A stretch of 64,000 nucleotides of DNA from Podarcis raffonei (lineage: Eukaryota > Chordata > Lepidosauria > Squamata > Lacertidae): NCBI RefSeq assembly GCF_027172205.1, contig NC_070617.1, forward strand, positions 1,557,501-1,621,500, written 5' to 3'. Each line of letters starts with the position of its first letter. Position 1 is the first letter of the stretch. The notes under the pieces were generated by a model. It was given only the letters and a program-made list of their open reading frames with translations, was not told the DNA's origin and did not search any database. This document shows, one piece after another, positions 1 through 10,394 of this stretch. Both the position numbers and the translations under genes were made by a program.

Positions 1-353
1 AGCAGGAAAAGTTGTTGAACGGTGTATGTTTAGATTTTGATTGCTACTTTGCAATTCCACCTGCAAGTGGCAAAACATGGGGGGGGGGCAGTGGTTGGTG
101 TAACAACTCACCTTACAGCAGAAAATATTGGTTAAATGGCCCTGCCCAAAACCATTCAAATATCCATGGTGATGTTTTGCTTCACTAGCAGCAGGATGGG
201 TGATTAGCAGTGATTCAGAGGAAAGCCACTCTCTTCATTCTTCAGCCTGGTCTGGGACCTTTTTATACCAATGTTTCTGTAGGCAATGGGGGCTTTCAAA
301 GAGTTTCTTTTCTGAAGGTCCACTGAAAGACTATCAGCTCTGGTACTAGGGCA

Positions 354-440
354 CACCTTCCAACATTTTCTCTGATGAAAACAGGGACATCTTTCTCATT
401 CATTCATTCATTTCTACCCCACCCATCTGACTGGGTAGGT

Positions 441-497
<57 letters not shown>

Positions 498-733
498 ATA
501 AAACATTAAACTTTAACAAACATCTCTATGCAGGGCTGCCTTCAGATGTCTTCTAGAGGCTGCACAGTTACTTATCTCCTTGCCTCAGGAGTCACATAAC
601 TCCATACCCTCCAACATTTCTCTGATGAAAATAGGGACATCCTATGGAAAAGCAGCACATTCTGATCAAATCAGAAACTGGGATGGCTTCTGTAAATCCA
701 GGACTGTTGCTGGAAAATAGGGACGCTTGGAGG
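354..733. repeat. Old interspersed repeats with L2-like piece and (AT)n
   Basis: Two copies of a short repeat (CCAACATTT.CTCTGATGAAAA.AGGGACA) at 354-395 and 607-645, an L2-like minus-strand 3' end at about 395-600 (GGGCTGCCTTCAGATGTCTT as in the 36.1-kb copy) and an (AT)n tract at 448-489. No gene evidence in 1-738. Confidence 0.5.
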
Positions 734-738
734 TTCCG

Positions 739-933
739 CTAGGGACCCATTCGAACCCCAAAGCAGCAGCATAACTCAGGGCCCCCTTCATCCCCGAACG
801 ACCAGTGCATCCCATAGTCCCAACGATCCTCGCGATTCCTGCCGAAACCGTTGTCTAGGGGACAACACACAAGGCCTCGTTCTCTGGGTTCACAGGATGG
901 CCTCACTGAACAGCCCTCTCTGTTCCAGTCAAC
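739..933 (-). CDS. Copy B terminal exon
   Basis: 195 nt with stop, phase 0, acceptor AACCTGCAG. It begins VDWNREGC, homologous to copy C's VDRNGGEG, but then diverges to a longer Cys/Gly/Arg-rich tail with no PPxY or ITSM. The 3' side (934-1110) aligns with copy C's intron near 11.2-11.36 kb. The divergent tail suggests relaxed constraint or a shifted frame. Confidence 0.5.
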   Translation of the reverse strand, partial: VDWNREGCSVRPSCEPRERGLVCCPLDNGFGRNREDRWDYGMHWSFGDEGGPELCCCFGVRMGP

Positions 934-1394
934 CTGCAGGTTCAGAGAGAAAGAGAAACAGCTAAAGAACACAATGCAGTAGACTCTGGGGTGCAGCTCC
1001 TAAAAGAGTTTATGAGCACTGGAGGCCACCTAAACCCTGGTTTAATCCGTGGCCAGGCCCAGTTTGATCTGAGAAGGGCAGATGGCTTAACTATACTGCT
1101 TAGTTCAAGTATTTGGGGAGTTTGCTTCTACTGACTGCTGGATCACTCATCTGCATAGGTGACGTTGTTCCGCATCTGAAAGTTGGCTTATAAACTGCTG
1201 AAAGTTCAGAATGCGAAATTGCTTCTATTGGCATCATTTACTGTGCTTACTCATGGCTGTTTTTGCCAGCTGGCCTGGACCCCTTTCCCACTGCACATGT
1301 CACTGGTTCCAACTGCCTTAGGAGGCAGAGAAGCAGGGTCATCTGTTCTGGGAGTTGTGGCAACATCTGGGCCCCCTATCCTTCAAACAACATT

Positions 1395-1779
1395 ATTGGA
1401 CACGGGTGGCGCTGTGGTCTAAACCTCTGAGCCTCTTGGGCTTGCCATTCGGAAGGTGGGCAGTTCGAATCCCTGTGACGGGGTGAGTTCCCATTGCTCT
1501 GTCCCAGCTCCTGCCAACCTAGCGGTTCGAAAGCACACCGGTGCAAGTAGATAAATAGGTACTGCTGTAGCAGAAAGGTTAACGGTGTTTCTGTGTGCTC
1601 TGGTTTCTGTCATGGTGTTCTGTTGCACCAGAAGCAGATTAGTCATGCTAGCCACAAGCCCCGGAAAGCTGTCTGTGGGCAAACACCAGCTCCCTTGGCC
1701 TGAAAGCAAGATGAGTGCCACAACCCCATAGTTGCCTTTGACTGGACTTAACCGTCTAGGGGTCCTTTACCTTTTTTAC
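1395..1779 (+). mobile_element. Sauria-type SINE
   Basis: tRNA-derived SINE: head GGTGGCGCTGTGGTCTAAAC, B-box like GTTCGAATCCC, body with AGTAGATAAATAGGTA and tail GGGGTCCTTTACC shared with Bov-B. Diverged copy inserted between the last two exons of copy B. Confidence 0.85.
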
Positions 1780-2097
1780 CTATTAGAGTGACAAAACCTG
1801 ACAAATTCCATATATTTCTTAATTGCTAGTAGGCTGCACAGATCCATACGATTGTAGGGATAGATGAGGAGGAGTGCTGGCGATTGCCTGACCAAGTGGC
1901 CTCCAAGGAAAGTTCAGGAGAGGACAGTTTGGACCCAGGCTGGTGGTGGTGGGAGACAGGACACAGTCCAGAGGAGGAGGAGAGGTGAGGAAAAGTGGAA
2001 ACTGGGAGCCAGGAGGATGAGGAACAGGGCAAACAAGCAGATGCCCCAGCCCTGAGCAAGGACAGGAATCAGACTTAATAGAGGTGGCACATCTCAC

Positions 2098-2246
2098 CTG
2101 GGGATCAACATAGGTGGCACCATCTCTCTCTCTTTTCCTGGATTTTCTTTTCTTCACTATGATTATTGTGACCACCAATAAACAGGCAACAACGGGGAGA
2201 AGAAGAATTAACATGAACTCCCAACGTATAATTTGTCCAAGGCCAC
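2098..2246 (-). CDS. Copy B exon 4: transmembrane and proximal tail
   Basis: 149 nt, phase 1 in, phase 0 out. GGLGQIIRW, then about 22 hydrophobic residues EFMLILLLPVVACLLVVTII, then a basic stop-transfer KKRKSRKRERD and ATYVDPQ at the donor CAG/GTGAGA. It appears to do in one exon what copy C does in two, and lacks the PPTYDEV motif. Confidence 0.7.
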
Positions 2247-2354
2247 CTGCAATGTACAATAATAGTCTCTTGGAATATGCTGTAAAACTGCAGCATAAAA
2301 AAGATTTTGAAATAAGGGATAAAAAAGACACGGCAATAACACATTGTCAAAACC

Positions 2355-2525
2355 GAAAACTGTCCGGTAGCACCTTAGAAACCAACTAAGTTTGTTCTGG
2401 GTATAAGCTTTCATGTGCATAAGCTGGGTATAAGCTTTCGTGTATCTGAAGAAGTGTGCATGCACATGAAAGCTCATACCAATAACAAACTTAGTTGGTC
2501 TCCAAGGTGCTACTGGAATGATTTT
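2355..2525. mobile_element. Fold-back (palindromic) DNA element
   Basis: GTAGCACCTTAGAAACCAAC near 2369 is answered by its inverted form GTTGGTCTCCAAGGTGCTAC near 2494; the arms continue through AAGTTTGTT and AAGCTTTCATGTGCAT. A hairpin of about 50-bp arms results; it resembles widespread amniote non-autonomous DNA repeats. Confidence 0.6.
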
Positions 2526-2699
2526 TTAAATATTTTGTTTCAACAAACCCTTCCTTAATGTTAAAAGGGTGCAGATCTGACCCTGGAGGTTCCAGAAGAA
2601 CAGAAGAAGAGGCCACAGGGGGCCCATCCAGTCCAACTGCATGCCCTCTCACTGGCCAACCAGATACTTTCAATGGAAGCCGGCAAGCGGGACCTTCTA

Positions 2700-3420
2700 T
2701 TATTCACTGCCTGCCCAGAGCCACTTCCTTGAAGGCCACACCTCAAATCACTTCCTTTGTAGCTAGAAAAAAGAAGGGTGTGGGTGTTAGTTTGAACAGC
2801 TTGTTTTTTTTAGAGAGAGAGAGAGAGCAGTGGAGGACAGAAGGTGTGAGTATCTTCCTGCAATATTTATTATTACAAATTCATTTGTCTTTATTTATGT
2901 GAATGGGGGAGGGAGATGGGGAGGAGAAGGGGTGAGGGCCATAGCTCAATGGATGAAGTTCACAGGCTCAACCCCTGATTGGCATCTCCAGAAAAGCGCT
3001 GGGAGAGACTCTCAGCCTTAAACCTTGCAGAGCCATTGCCAATCAGTGTAGACAATAGTGAACTAGATGGTTGGACTTCGTGTAAGGCAGTTTCCTGTGT
3101 AGCTGAGAAATGGTGAGTCTTTTCTGTGCTTGTCACAACTTCCAGCAGAAGGAGTATGGAGGTTTCCCACTCCTGTTTCCATTTAGTTTCAAAAACCACA
3201 AATGCTCAGCATGCCCACACACTTCTCCTTGATTCCTTGATGCTTTTTAGAGATACCCCAAGTTTTCACCACCCCAAGCAACGCCTCTCAGAAATGTGGG
3301 GTGGGGGAAAGAATACACTTCTCACCTCTATCACTTGTGCAGATTTTGAGAATGTCAACTGAAGCTTCCTTTTGATCTGAAGAACTGCTGACCCTGCAGG
3401 TGAACGTGGAGTCATTGGAA
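2700..3420. repeat. Segmental duplication, left copy (partner 7000-7720)
   Basis: About 700 bp, including GA-rich run, tRNA-type SINE, intron and the 3' part of the C2 exon, recurs at 7000-7720 with high identity and the same order. The identity is visibly higher than between copies B and C, so this is the youngest duplication step in the cluster. Confidence 0.72.
2935..3110 (+). mobile_element. tRNA-derived SINE (GGGCCATAGCTCA type)
   Basis: Begins GGGCCATAGCTCAATGGATG and ends in the diagnostic GTAGACAATAGTGAACTAGATGG / GGCAGTTTCCTGTG block. The same insertion occupies the C2-TM intron in the 7.2-kb duplicate and in copies C and D, so it predates the duplications. Confidence 0.7.
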
Positions 3421-3628
3421 CCTTTTCGCCAGGAGACATGGAGATCCCTACCATTGTGGGAAAGCTGGTATTCACCTGAACCTCCCCCTAAGGTCCTTGG
3501 GGGATTCCCTTTTCCCCAGGAGATAACAAACTTTTCTTCTGTGGATGCAATGCACTGCAGGGTCACATTGCAGCCTTCTGGAGTCTTGGAGATGTTTTGG
3601 GGGAGTATCTGAGGTGCTGGCACTGGCT
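3326..3628 (-). CDS. Copy B exon 3: IgC2 domain
   Basis: 303 nt, phases 1/1, open throughout. EPVPAPQILPQNISKTPEGC then NVTLQCIAS, VISWGKGNPPRTLGG, HVSWRKGSNDSTFTC, SSSDQKEASVDILKIC. All four C2 cysteines are present. Donor GTGAGAAG. Near-copy of the relic at 7.6 kb. Confidence 0.72.
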
Positions 3629-3918
3629 CTGTTCAATACAAACAAAAGTTACATGAAGTTTGTGCTTCAGTGGCTGCCACTAACTGTGTAAGGCAGTGAA
3701 AGGAGACCTCATGCCCTGGTTCTCTCTAGTTGGCCCTTGAGACTCTTTCAAGTCTGCACCCATGTACACCCTCTGCTCCATGCCCCCCCCACAAGTGCTT
3801 TTTGCCTTTCTGGGATGTTTCCTTCAACAAAGGTAGAAGGCACATTTGTTGCTCTGCCAAATTTTGCCTTTGGCCTGGAAGAAACGTGGGCCTCAGAATG
3901 TGTGATCAGATCCACCAC

Positions 3919-4535
3919 TGTGCTGGGCCCAGGGGGCTAACCCAAGCAACGCGGTCCAGGTCTGGTCCCGAATCCAAGGGTTCTGCAAGGAGTCAGTTCA
4001 ACAGGGCCAAGGCAGGACACGAGGCAGGAAACCAGGCAAGGTCAGGTACAGGATCACAGGCAGGTTCTGGCAAACAGCAATATTGCTCACACAACCTGGG
4101 GCGGGGTCCGACAGCCTTTTATCTTTGTCAGGGTAACGGCCGGTCCTGATCCCCCAGTGACTCACCTCCCTGTCTCACCCAAAGGTAAGCACTCCTCCTG
4201 CGAGTACTCAGGTCTCTTCTTCTCCCAGACCTTAGACTCTGCAGCTCAGGAGATGTCAGTGGGTTACTAGACCCAGGGGCTGCCACAGCCCCCCTGACCC
4301 AACCAGTAGTGGAGCAGCTGTAAGTGATGGTCCAGCTGAAGGCAACGAGGTCATCCCCGCATCTGAAGCCAGGGCAGACTCAGGCCCCTGACTCGGCCCA
4401 GCTGGTGTTTGTTGCAGGGTAACCTGTGCAGGATCAGGCCCCAGACTTGGTCCAGATGCCGCCTGAGGCAAAGGAACTGGTGCGGACTGAGACTCCTCTG
4501 GTTCCTAGTCCGAGCCCGAGTCCCAGGCCATCACA
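3919..4535. mobile_element. Solo LTR with 5-bp target duplication
   Basis: 617-bp element starting TGTGCTGGGC and ending CCATCACA, flanked by perfect ACCAC repeats (3914-3918, 4536-4540). No internal region; a fossil of an LTR retroelement (ERV or Gypsy-like), left by LTR-LTR recombination. It lies in the intron between C2 and the V relic of copy B. Confidence 0.75.
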
Positions 4536-4589
4536 ACCACAAACTGATGTCCAAACCAGTGCCTGAAATTTACAGTCACTCCCTGACAT

Positions 4590-4860
4590 AAGAAGAGTCT
4601 GCTGGATCAGACCAGTGGCCCGTCTAATCCAACATACTGTTCTCACACTGTGGGAAACCGACAAGCACAACAGCACTCTCCCCTCCTGTGATTTCCAGCA
4701 ACTGGTGTTCAGAAGCATTACTGCCACCACGTATGGAGTGGTCAAGGTTGGTGGCCATCACAGTCACTTCTGGGAATGAGTTCCACAGTTTAACAACTGT
4801 ATGAGCTGCAAGGACCTATTGTTCATTCTTGCAGCTGAAATTTTCCCCACCCTTGACATG
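4590..4860. repeat. Unclassified reptile interspersed repeat
   Basis: AAGAGTCTGCTGGATCAGAC ... CCAGTGGCCCGTCTAATCC. Relatives in this window at 2595-2745, 37965-38165, 43965-44120 and 53665-53900. Family not identified. It replaces the second half of copy B's V exon. Confidence 0.5.
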
Positions 4861-4889
4861 TCCTCAACAATCTCCTCCCAATATCCAGT

Positions 4890-5030
4890 AGATGATATCT
4901 GGCTTCTCCAATTTCCCCATCTCTGGACTCACAAAGCTTACCATTTCTGGGATGAATGACGTCCACTCTTCCTCCCTGGACTCTCTTCTCCCGATGGGTT
5001 GGATTCTCTGCTGCTTGACTTAAAGTGCCT
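4890..5030 (-). pseudogene. Copy B V-exon relic
   Basis: Starts with an intact acceptor and GTLSQAAENPTH, as in copies A and D, then RVDVIHPRNGKLCESRDGEI matches copy C's [19 protein letters not shown]. The frame then runs to a stop and the second half of the domain is missing, replaced near 4590-4860 by an interspersed repeat. No donor remains. Confidence 0.65.
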
Positions 5031-5140
5031 TTAGGGAGACAAAGAGGGTGGGAAATATTGTTCAGGGCTCTGTTTCGGGTCCCCTATTATTTTTGCAAAC
5101 TGAATTTCTCCCTCCCTCCTTGCCAGTGCTGAAGATTTAC

Positions 5141-5207
5141 CAAAGGCAGAGAAGATCAACAGATGGAAGTCAAGAAGGATTAGCAAGCTTCTGTGAGTGA
5201 CTTTCAT
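5141..5207 (-). CDS. Copy B exon 1: signal peptide
   Basis: MKVTHRSLLILLDFHLLIFS then AF and a phase-1 G; donor GTAAATC, weaker than in the other copies. An Asp interrupts the hydrophobic core, which could weaken the signal peptide. Confidence 0.62.
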
Positions 5208-5599
5208 GGCCGGTTCTCTCTGGGAATGAATCGAGCTTTCAGTGTTTCCTGGAGAGGGGAGGGGGAAGGAGAGGTTGGCTTACCCCAGTTGCAGTCCACA
5301 CCTTTGCTATCTGCAAACTACAACACAGAACAGGTGCCAACAGAGAAACATCCACCAAGCCGTTGCAAATAAATGTAAGGCTAACGACTGGGAAGTCATA
5401 AAAATGAACCATGTGACACTCTTGCTCTCCCATAAAATCACTTTACAAGTATTTAAAAGTATGAGTCAAGGTTAAGTAACACCTAAATTGCAGTCAGGCT
5501 CGCTATCCTATGAACAAAATGAGTTCTTTAGATCTGCTTTCTCTCTCTAGTCCTTTTAGTGATGCTGTGTATCTTTCTGTCCTGTTTTAATCTCTGGCA

Positions 5600-5955
5600 T
5601 TATCACTTATTCTTGTATCTGCCTTATTGCAGGGCAGATTTGAGGGTAAACCATACATGGAACGAGTCTGCCCCTGCGGCTTGATGGAGGTAGAAACTGT
5701 CTCTCATCTCTCGTTACGCTGCCGTTTCTACGGGGATAGACACTCGGTATTTATCACTCCTGTTATACAAAAATCTCCAAATGGGTCCGAACGTAAATGT
5801 CTAAAACTCCTGGTAGAGGACAAGGATCTAGAGATTATGCTAAGGGTGGCCAAATTCTGTGCAATTGCCATAAAACTTAGGGAACAAGCTGTACTTCCAA
5901 AATGATTAAGGTTTTAAATGATAATTTTAGGTTATATTTTAATGATCAAGATTTT
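5600..5955 (+). mobile_element. LINE 3' fragment
   Basis: The frame at 5627-5905 encodes RVCPCGLMEVETVSHLSLRC, a C-terminal Cys/His knuckle typical of some LINE ORF2 proteins, followed by an A/T-rich tail. Same family as the minus-strand copy at 8463-9247 (LCPCGAGYVETVSHVLLSC). Confidence 0.65.
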
Positions 5956-5959
5956 ATTT

Positions 5960-6500
5960 TTTTTTTAACTGCCGCTAAGATCAAACCTCTCCATTCTGAA
6001 GGAAATCAGCCCTGAGTGCTCACTGGAAGGACATATCCTAAAGCTGGGACTCCAATACTTTGGCCATCTCATGAGAAGAGAAGACTCCCTGGAAAAGACC
6101 CTGATTTTGGGAAAGATGGAGGACACAAGGAAAGGGGGACGACAGAGGACGAGATGGTTGGATAGTGTTCTCAAAGCTACTAGCATGAGTTTGACCAAAG
6201 GGTCTTTTCCAGGGATTCTTCTCTTCTCATGAGGTGGCCAAAGTCTTGGAGCCTCAGCTTCAGGATCTGTCCTTCCAGTGAGCACTCAGGGCTCATTTCC
6301 TTCAGAATGGATGGGTTTGATCTTCTTGCAGTCCATGGGGCTCTCAAGAGTCTCCTCCAGCACCATAATTCAAAAGCATCAATTCTTTGGCGATCAGCCT
6401 TCTTTATGGTCCAGCTCTCACTTCCATACATCACGACTGGGAAAACCAGAGTTTTAACTATACGGACCTTTGTTGGCAAGGTGATGTCTCTTAAAATTAA
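5960..6500. mobile_element. Bov-B LINE fragments in inverted arrangement
   Basis: 6180-6479 on the minus strand encodes VVMYGSESWTIKKADRQRID and FELWCWRRLLRAPWTARRSN, a Bov-B/RTE ORF signature. 5985-6190 on the plus strand encodes the adjoining region (EKRR..GKDP). The arms 5990-6105 and 6210-6320 are inverted repeats of each other. 5'-inversion during insertion or two head-to-head fragments. Confidence 0.75.
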
Positions 6501-6529
6501 CTATGAAAATGGGGAGAGTGGTTCCCTGC

Positions 6530-6780
6530 TGAAATAAAAGTTCCTCACCTGGGAGGGAGAGAGGGACGGAGCCTGTCTGCTCTAAGCCAGGACGGAGTTC
6601 CACAGATTCGGCCCACAGCACTGGATGCAAATGGCCGATGGCGGAGACAAGTTGTGTTTCTGAGCCATTGGGGGGGCACGAACAAGAGACACCCCCCCCA
6701 GACCTCAAAGATAAGGGTTCAGGAAGCTCTTACGGTATCCTGGACCCAATGACTTTGTGAATTAAGGCAACCCGGTAAGA
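6530..6780 (-). mobile_element. LINE-derived fragment (CR1/L2-like)
   Basis: Non-coding; resembles the parts at 34830-35040 (CCTGG.CCA..., TCTGGCGGA.A..AGTTG). Weak evidence, boundaries approximate. Confidence 0.35.
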
Positions 6781-6999
6781 TGTGTGGGGTATAAATTGTA
6801 AAATTATCATTATGGAATGGGACATCACTACTTTCATCAGAGAAATGCTGGAGTCAGGAATTGGATCGTTTTCATCAAAAGAAAAGAAATACAACGAGAA
6901 ATCCAATTTCAAGCAATACTTGCTTTCTGGCGCCATCTGCTGTTGCATGTTTAAAACGCATTCAAATCACATTATTGTGACGAATGTAGCTGAGTCCTC

Positions 7000-7720
7000 A
7001 ATCCGCTCAGAGCTGCTTCCTTGACCACACCTCAAATCACATTCTTTGTAGCTAGAAGAAACGAAGGGTGCTAGTTTGAACAGCTTGTTTTTTTTAGAGA
7101 GAGAGAGAGAGAGAGCAGTGGCAGACAGAGTGTGAGTATCTTCCTGCAATATTTATTTTTTACATATCCATTTGTCTTTATGTATGTGAATGGGGGAGGG
7201 AGATGGGGAGGAGAAGGGGTGAGGGCCATAGCTCAATGGATGAAGTTCACAGGCTTAACCCCTGATGACATCTCCAGAAAAGGGCTGGGAGCAACTCTCA
7301 GCCTTAAACCTTGCAGATCCACTGCCAATCTGTGTAGACAATAGTGAACTAGATGGTTTGACTTCATGTAAGGCAGTTTCCTGTGTACCTGAGAAATGGT
7401 GGGTCTTTTCTGTGCTTGTCACAACTTCAAGCAGAAACATGGAGGTTTTCCATTCCTGTTTCCATTTAGTTTCAAAAACCACAAAGGCTCTGCGTGCCCA
7501 CACACTTCTCCTTGATTCCCTGATTTTTAGAGATACCCCAAGTATTCACCACCCCAAGCAACGCCTCTCAGAAATGTGGGGTGGGGGGAAGAATACATTT
7601 CTCACTTCTATCACTTGTGCAGATTTCGAGCATGTCAACTGAGGCTTCCTTTTGATCTTCAGAATTGCTGACCATGCAGGTGAACGTGGAGTCATTGGAA
7701 CCTTTTCGCCAGGAGACGCA
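7000..7720. repeat. Segmental duplication, right copy (partner 2700-3420)
   Basis: Same block as at 2700-3420, with small indels (for example a two-base-shorter GA tract context and a missing GGAGT near 7435). It carries the isolated C2 relic. Confidence 0.72.
7224..7390 (+). mobile_element. tRNA-derived SINE, duplicate of the 2.9-kb copy
   Basis: GAGGGCCATAGCTCAATGGA ... GTAGACAATAGTGAACTAGA. Present because the whole block 2700-3420 was duplicated. Confidence 0.68.
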
Positions 7721-7870
7721 GAGTCCTGACATTGTCAGAAAGTTCATTCTTAGCCAAAACTCCAGAACCTGGAGGTCTTACTTATTTTCCATATGATTTT
7801 GAATGTTTCTTCTCCATATGCACGGCACTGCAGGGTCACATTGCAGCTCTCTGGAGTCTTGGAGATGTTT
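7600..7870 (-). pseudogene. Isolated C2-exon relic of a duplicated copy
   Basis: Strong match to copy B's C2 exon (3326-3628) and its downstream intron; the GCNVTLQC-coding part and SWRKGSNDSTFTC-coding part are recognisable, but the centre contains a stop and the donor context is altered. No leader, V or TM exon accompanies it; LINE DNA follows at 8.1-9.2 kb. It is a remnant of a partial tandem duplication with 2700-3420. Confidence 0.7.
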
Positions 7871-8136
7871 TAAATCACTGAATGTAGCAGTCTTTAGGTT
7901 TTACAAGCCTTTCATGCTTCCTGGAAGAAAACGTGAATTGAAGCACAGCCACCCTTTGGATTTTGGGGTGAATTTTGCCGTAGAGTTCCTCAACCAACAA
8001 TTGTGGACAATATGTGTCCATTAGTAAAACGTGTGCATTAAATTGCATGGATTAGTTAAAATAACACACAAAAGGGAGGGTATGAAATCAACAGTGTCTT
8101 TAGCTATACAAGCCTGTAGTATCTGGTATCTGGAGG

Positions 8137-8226
8137 TAGCATAGCTGTCAACGTTTCCCTTTTTTAAATGGAAATTCCCTTATTCTGAATAGGATTCCTC
8201 ATAAGAAAAGGGAAAAGTTGGGAGGT
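8137..8226. mobile_element. Short fold-back MITE
   Basis: ATAGCTGTCAACGTTTCCC at the left and GGGAAAAGTTGGGAGG at the right enclose AAATTCCCTTATTC. A better preserved copy of the same ~96-bp element is at 34208-34303. Confidence 0.55.
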
Positions 8227-8462
8227 AGAATGCCTCTGTCAGTGGAAGGTCCACATTTCCACTAAGAGCGTTCAACAACTCCTCCTCCATTTTGAATTTA
8301 CCTAACACCCTTTCTAAGGGACCCCATTTAAGAGTCGTCTTGTGAGCTTCTGGAGGCAAGTTTAATCTTCATTGAGTGGTAAACTTCTTTCTCTTCCCTC
8401 CAGACATTTTCTGCTACAACTCCCATCTGCCCCTGCAGTCAGAAGGCCCAATCATCTGAAGG

Positions 8463-9247
8463 CAATCAATCAATCAATAGACTTTATTTGCATAGCCGAC
8501 AGGCCATAGCATCGAAGGACAAACACCGACAAAAATACATTACAAATATAGATACCATAAAATCTTATGACCTATTAAAACCTTAGGTAGAAACTGGATT
8601 ATCATTCATCCATGACCCTCTGTCCCATGGGTGGCGGCCTTTTCTCTGGTAGATTGTTCCAGGTCGGTTAAGTAAATAGACCAGCCAAATTGCAAGATTA
8701 TAAGTATTAAATATAACCTCGGAGGGATGGTCAGGACAGGGAGAAAGATAATAATAACCAGATGCAGATAAATTAATAATCTCAATACTTAAAACTTGGC
8801 AGAGGTAATAAAATAATAGTAGTAAGACATAATGATAATAATAATAAGATCCTAGGCGAGGAATCCGGGTGACAACACTGATGTCATTCAGATAGCAGCT
8901 CTCAGTCTCATTGCTCTCTCGATAAATTTGGCAACCTTCTCTGTTGTCGAGCTGTTCTGGTCGGCTAGGAGTGAGAACAGTTTGGCTTCACAAGAGTGGC
9001 CTGGGATGGCAGATAGGAGCGGCGTGATGGTCTCGTCCCTGAGATCTTTATATAGGGAGCAAGACAAGAGAACGTGTGACACAGTCTCTACGTAGCCAGC
9101 TCCACAGGGGCAGAGCCAGTTCTCGAATAAATTTTTTTGAAATCTACCTTCAAGAACAGCTGAGGGTGACATATTTAGTCTGGCCAGTGTAAAGCATCTG
9201 AAGGCATATATTTTCTTTATTTCAAAAATAAATACATCAGTTAACAC
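8463..9247 (-). mobile_element. LINE 3' fragment
   Basis: Minus strand encodes LCPCGAGYVETVSHVLLSCS and ends in AATAAAGTCTATTGATTGAT repeats at the plus-strand left edge. About 785 bp, same family as 5600-5955. Confidence 0.7.
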
Positions 9248-9269
9248 TGTAGTGCCTGAGGTTTCAAAA

Positions 9270-10016
9270 GATACATTTGTATTATTATTATTTGCAGAAT
9301 TTATATACCGCTTTTCAGGGAGACCTCACAAGCAATTTACATAATATTATAACAACAATAAGCATCACATTTTAAAAAAGAATAGTTATAATAGATATAA
9401 TATAATAATAATAATATAACTTCTTCATTTGGAAGAAAAGCTGTTGCTACTTCAGATGCCCTCAACTGTCCCATTACAACTGGAACATCCCATTTTCCCA
9501 CACAGCAGCACAGTGGCCCAGTTTTTCGCCTTGACATGTTGGAGGCTATGCATTTGGTAGCACCTCAAAGCGGTTTGCAAAAGATAAAATCGAGGAAAAA
9601 AATACAGCCTGCCTTTAAAAAAGACAAAAGTTAAAATACTGAAACAGATTAAAAGTGATGTTGTTGTTCAGTGTCTTTATAAACGACAGTGAAGGCACCT
9701 GCTTGAGTTCTACAGGCAGGGAGTTCCAAAGTGCAAGCTTTGCCATGCTATAGGGTTGAGTTCTTACACACACAGGGCTGATATTGTGGGACACCTGTAC
9801 TAGTGCAATTCTGCCAATTGAAGCAGATGAGTGGGCATATGTGAGGTAAGGCGGTTTTGTATGTAAACTGCTCCCAAGCTGTTAAGGGCTTTATATACAG
9901 GCAACTCTCAATTTGCATGGGGATTGTGTTCTGGGTCATCTCGCGCTGCAGTGCAATGCAGCCCAGCCCAATCCAACCCCATTATGCGCTCTTACCGCCC
10001 ACTATGCCCTGTTATA
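9270..10016 (-). mobile_element. Degenerate LINE fragments
   Basis: Minus-strand L2/CR1-like non-coding matter (TTTATATACCGCTTTTC, GGGAGTTCCAAAGTGC, GGGCTTTATATAC) that seems to continue at 10395-10730 beyond an inserted SINE. No host exon seen. Confidence 0.4.
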
Positions 10017-10362
10017 AGGGACGCGGGTGGCTCTGTCGGTTAAACCACAGAGCCTAGGGCTTGCCAATCAGAAGGTCGGCAGTTCGAATCCCCGCGATGG
10101 GGTGAGCTCCCGTTGCTCAGTCCCAGATCCTGCCAACCTAGCAGTTCTAAAGCAAGTGCAAGTAGATAAATAGGTACTGCTCTGGCGGGAAGGTAAACGG
10201 CGTTTCCATGCACTGGTTTGCCAGAAGTGGCTTAGTCATGCTGGCCACATGACCCGGAAGCTGGACGCCGGCTCCCACAACCAATAAAGCGAGATGAGCA
10301 CTGCAACCCCAGAGTCGGCCACGACTGGACCTAACGGTCAGGGGTCCCTTTACCTTTACCTA
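10017..10362 (+). mobile_element. Sauria-type SINE
   Basis: Full-length: GGGACGCGGGTGGCTCTGTC head, GTTCGAATCCCCGCGA B box, tail GGGGTCCCTTTACCTTTACC. Confidence 0.88.
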
Positions 10363-10394
10363 TGCTCCGTTATGCCACCACCCCATCAAGGTGT

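Larger units (their letters stand above)
739..5207 (-). pseudogene. SLAM-like copy B with destroyed V exon (possibly still coding)
   Basis: Leader 5141-5207, degenerate V about 4890-5030, C2 3326-3628, TM plus proximal tail 2098-2246, last exon 739-933. Leader, C2, TM and last exon keep open frames and GT-AG sites. Only the V exon is broken: its first part is recognisable, then it dissolves into repeat DNA. Because leader, V and C2 exons are all phase 1, skipping V leaves a continuous 237-aa frame: signal peptide, one C2 domain, TM, short tail. Whether this is a pseudogene or a one-domain receptor cannot be settled from sequence alone. A solo LTR sits between C2 and the V relic. Confidence 0.62.

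Noticed and set aside
2098-2125. ATYVDPQ in copy B resembles the TYVDP docking motif of Eph receptors
   Set aside because: Short chance match; nothing else in the exon is Eph-like.
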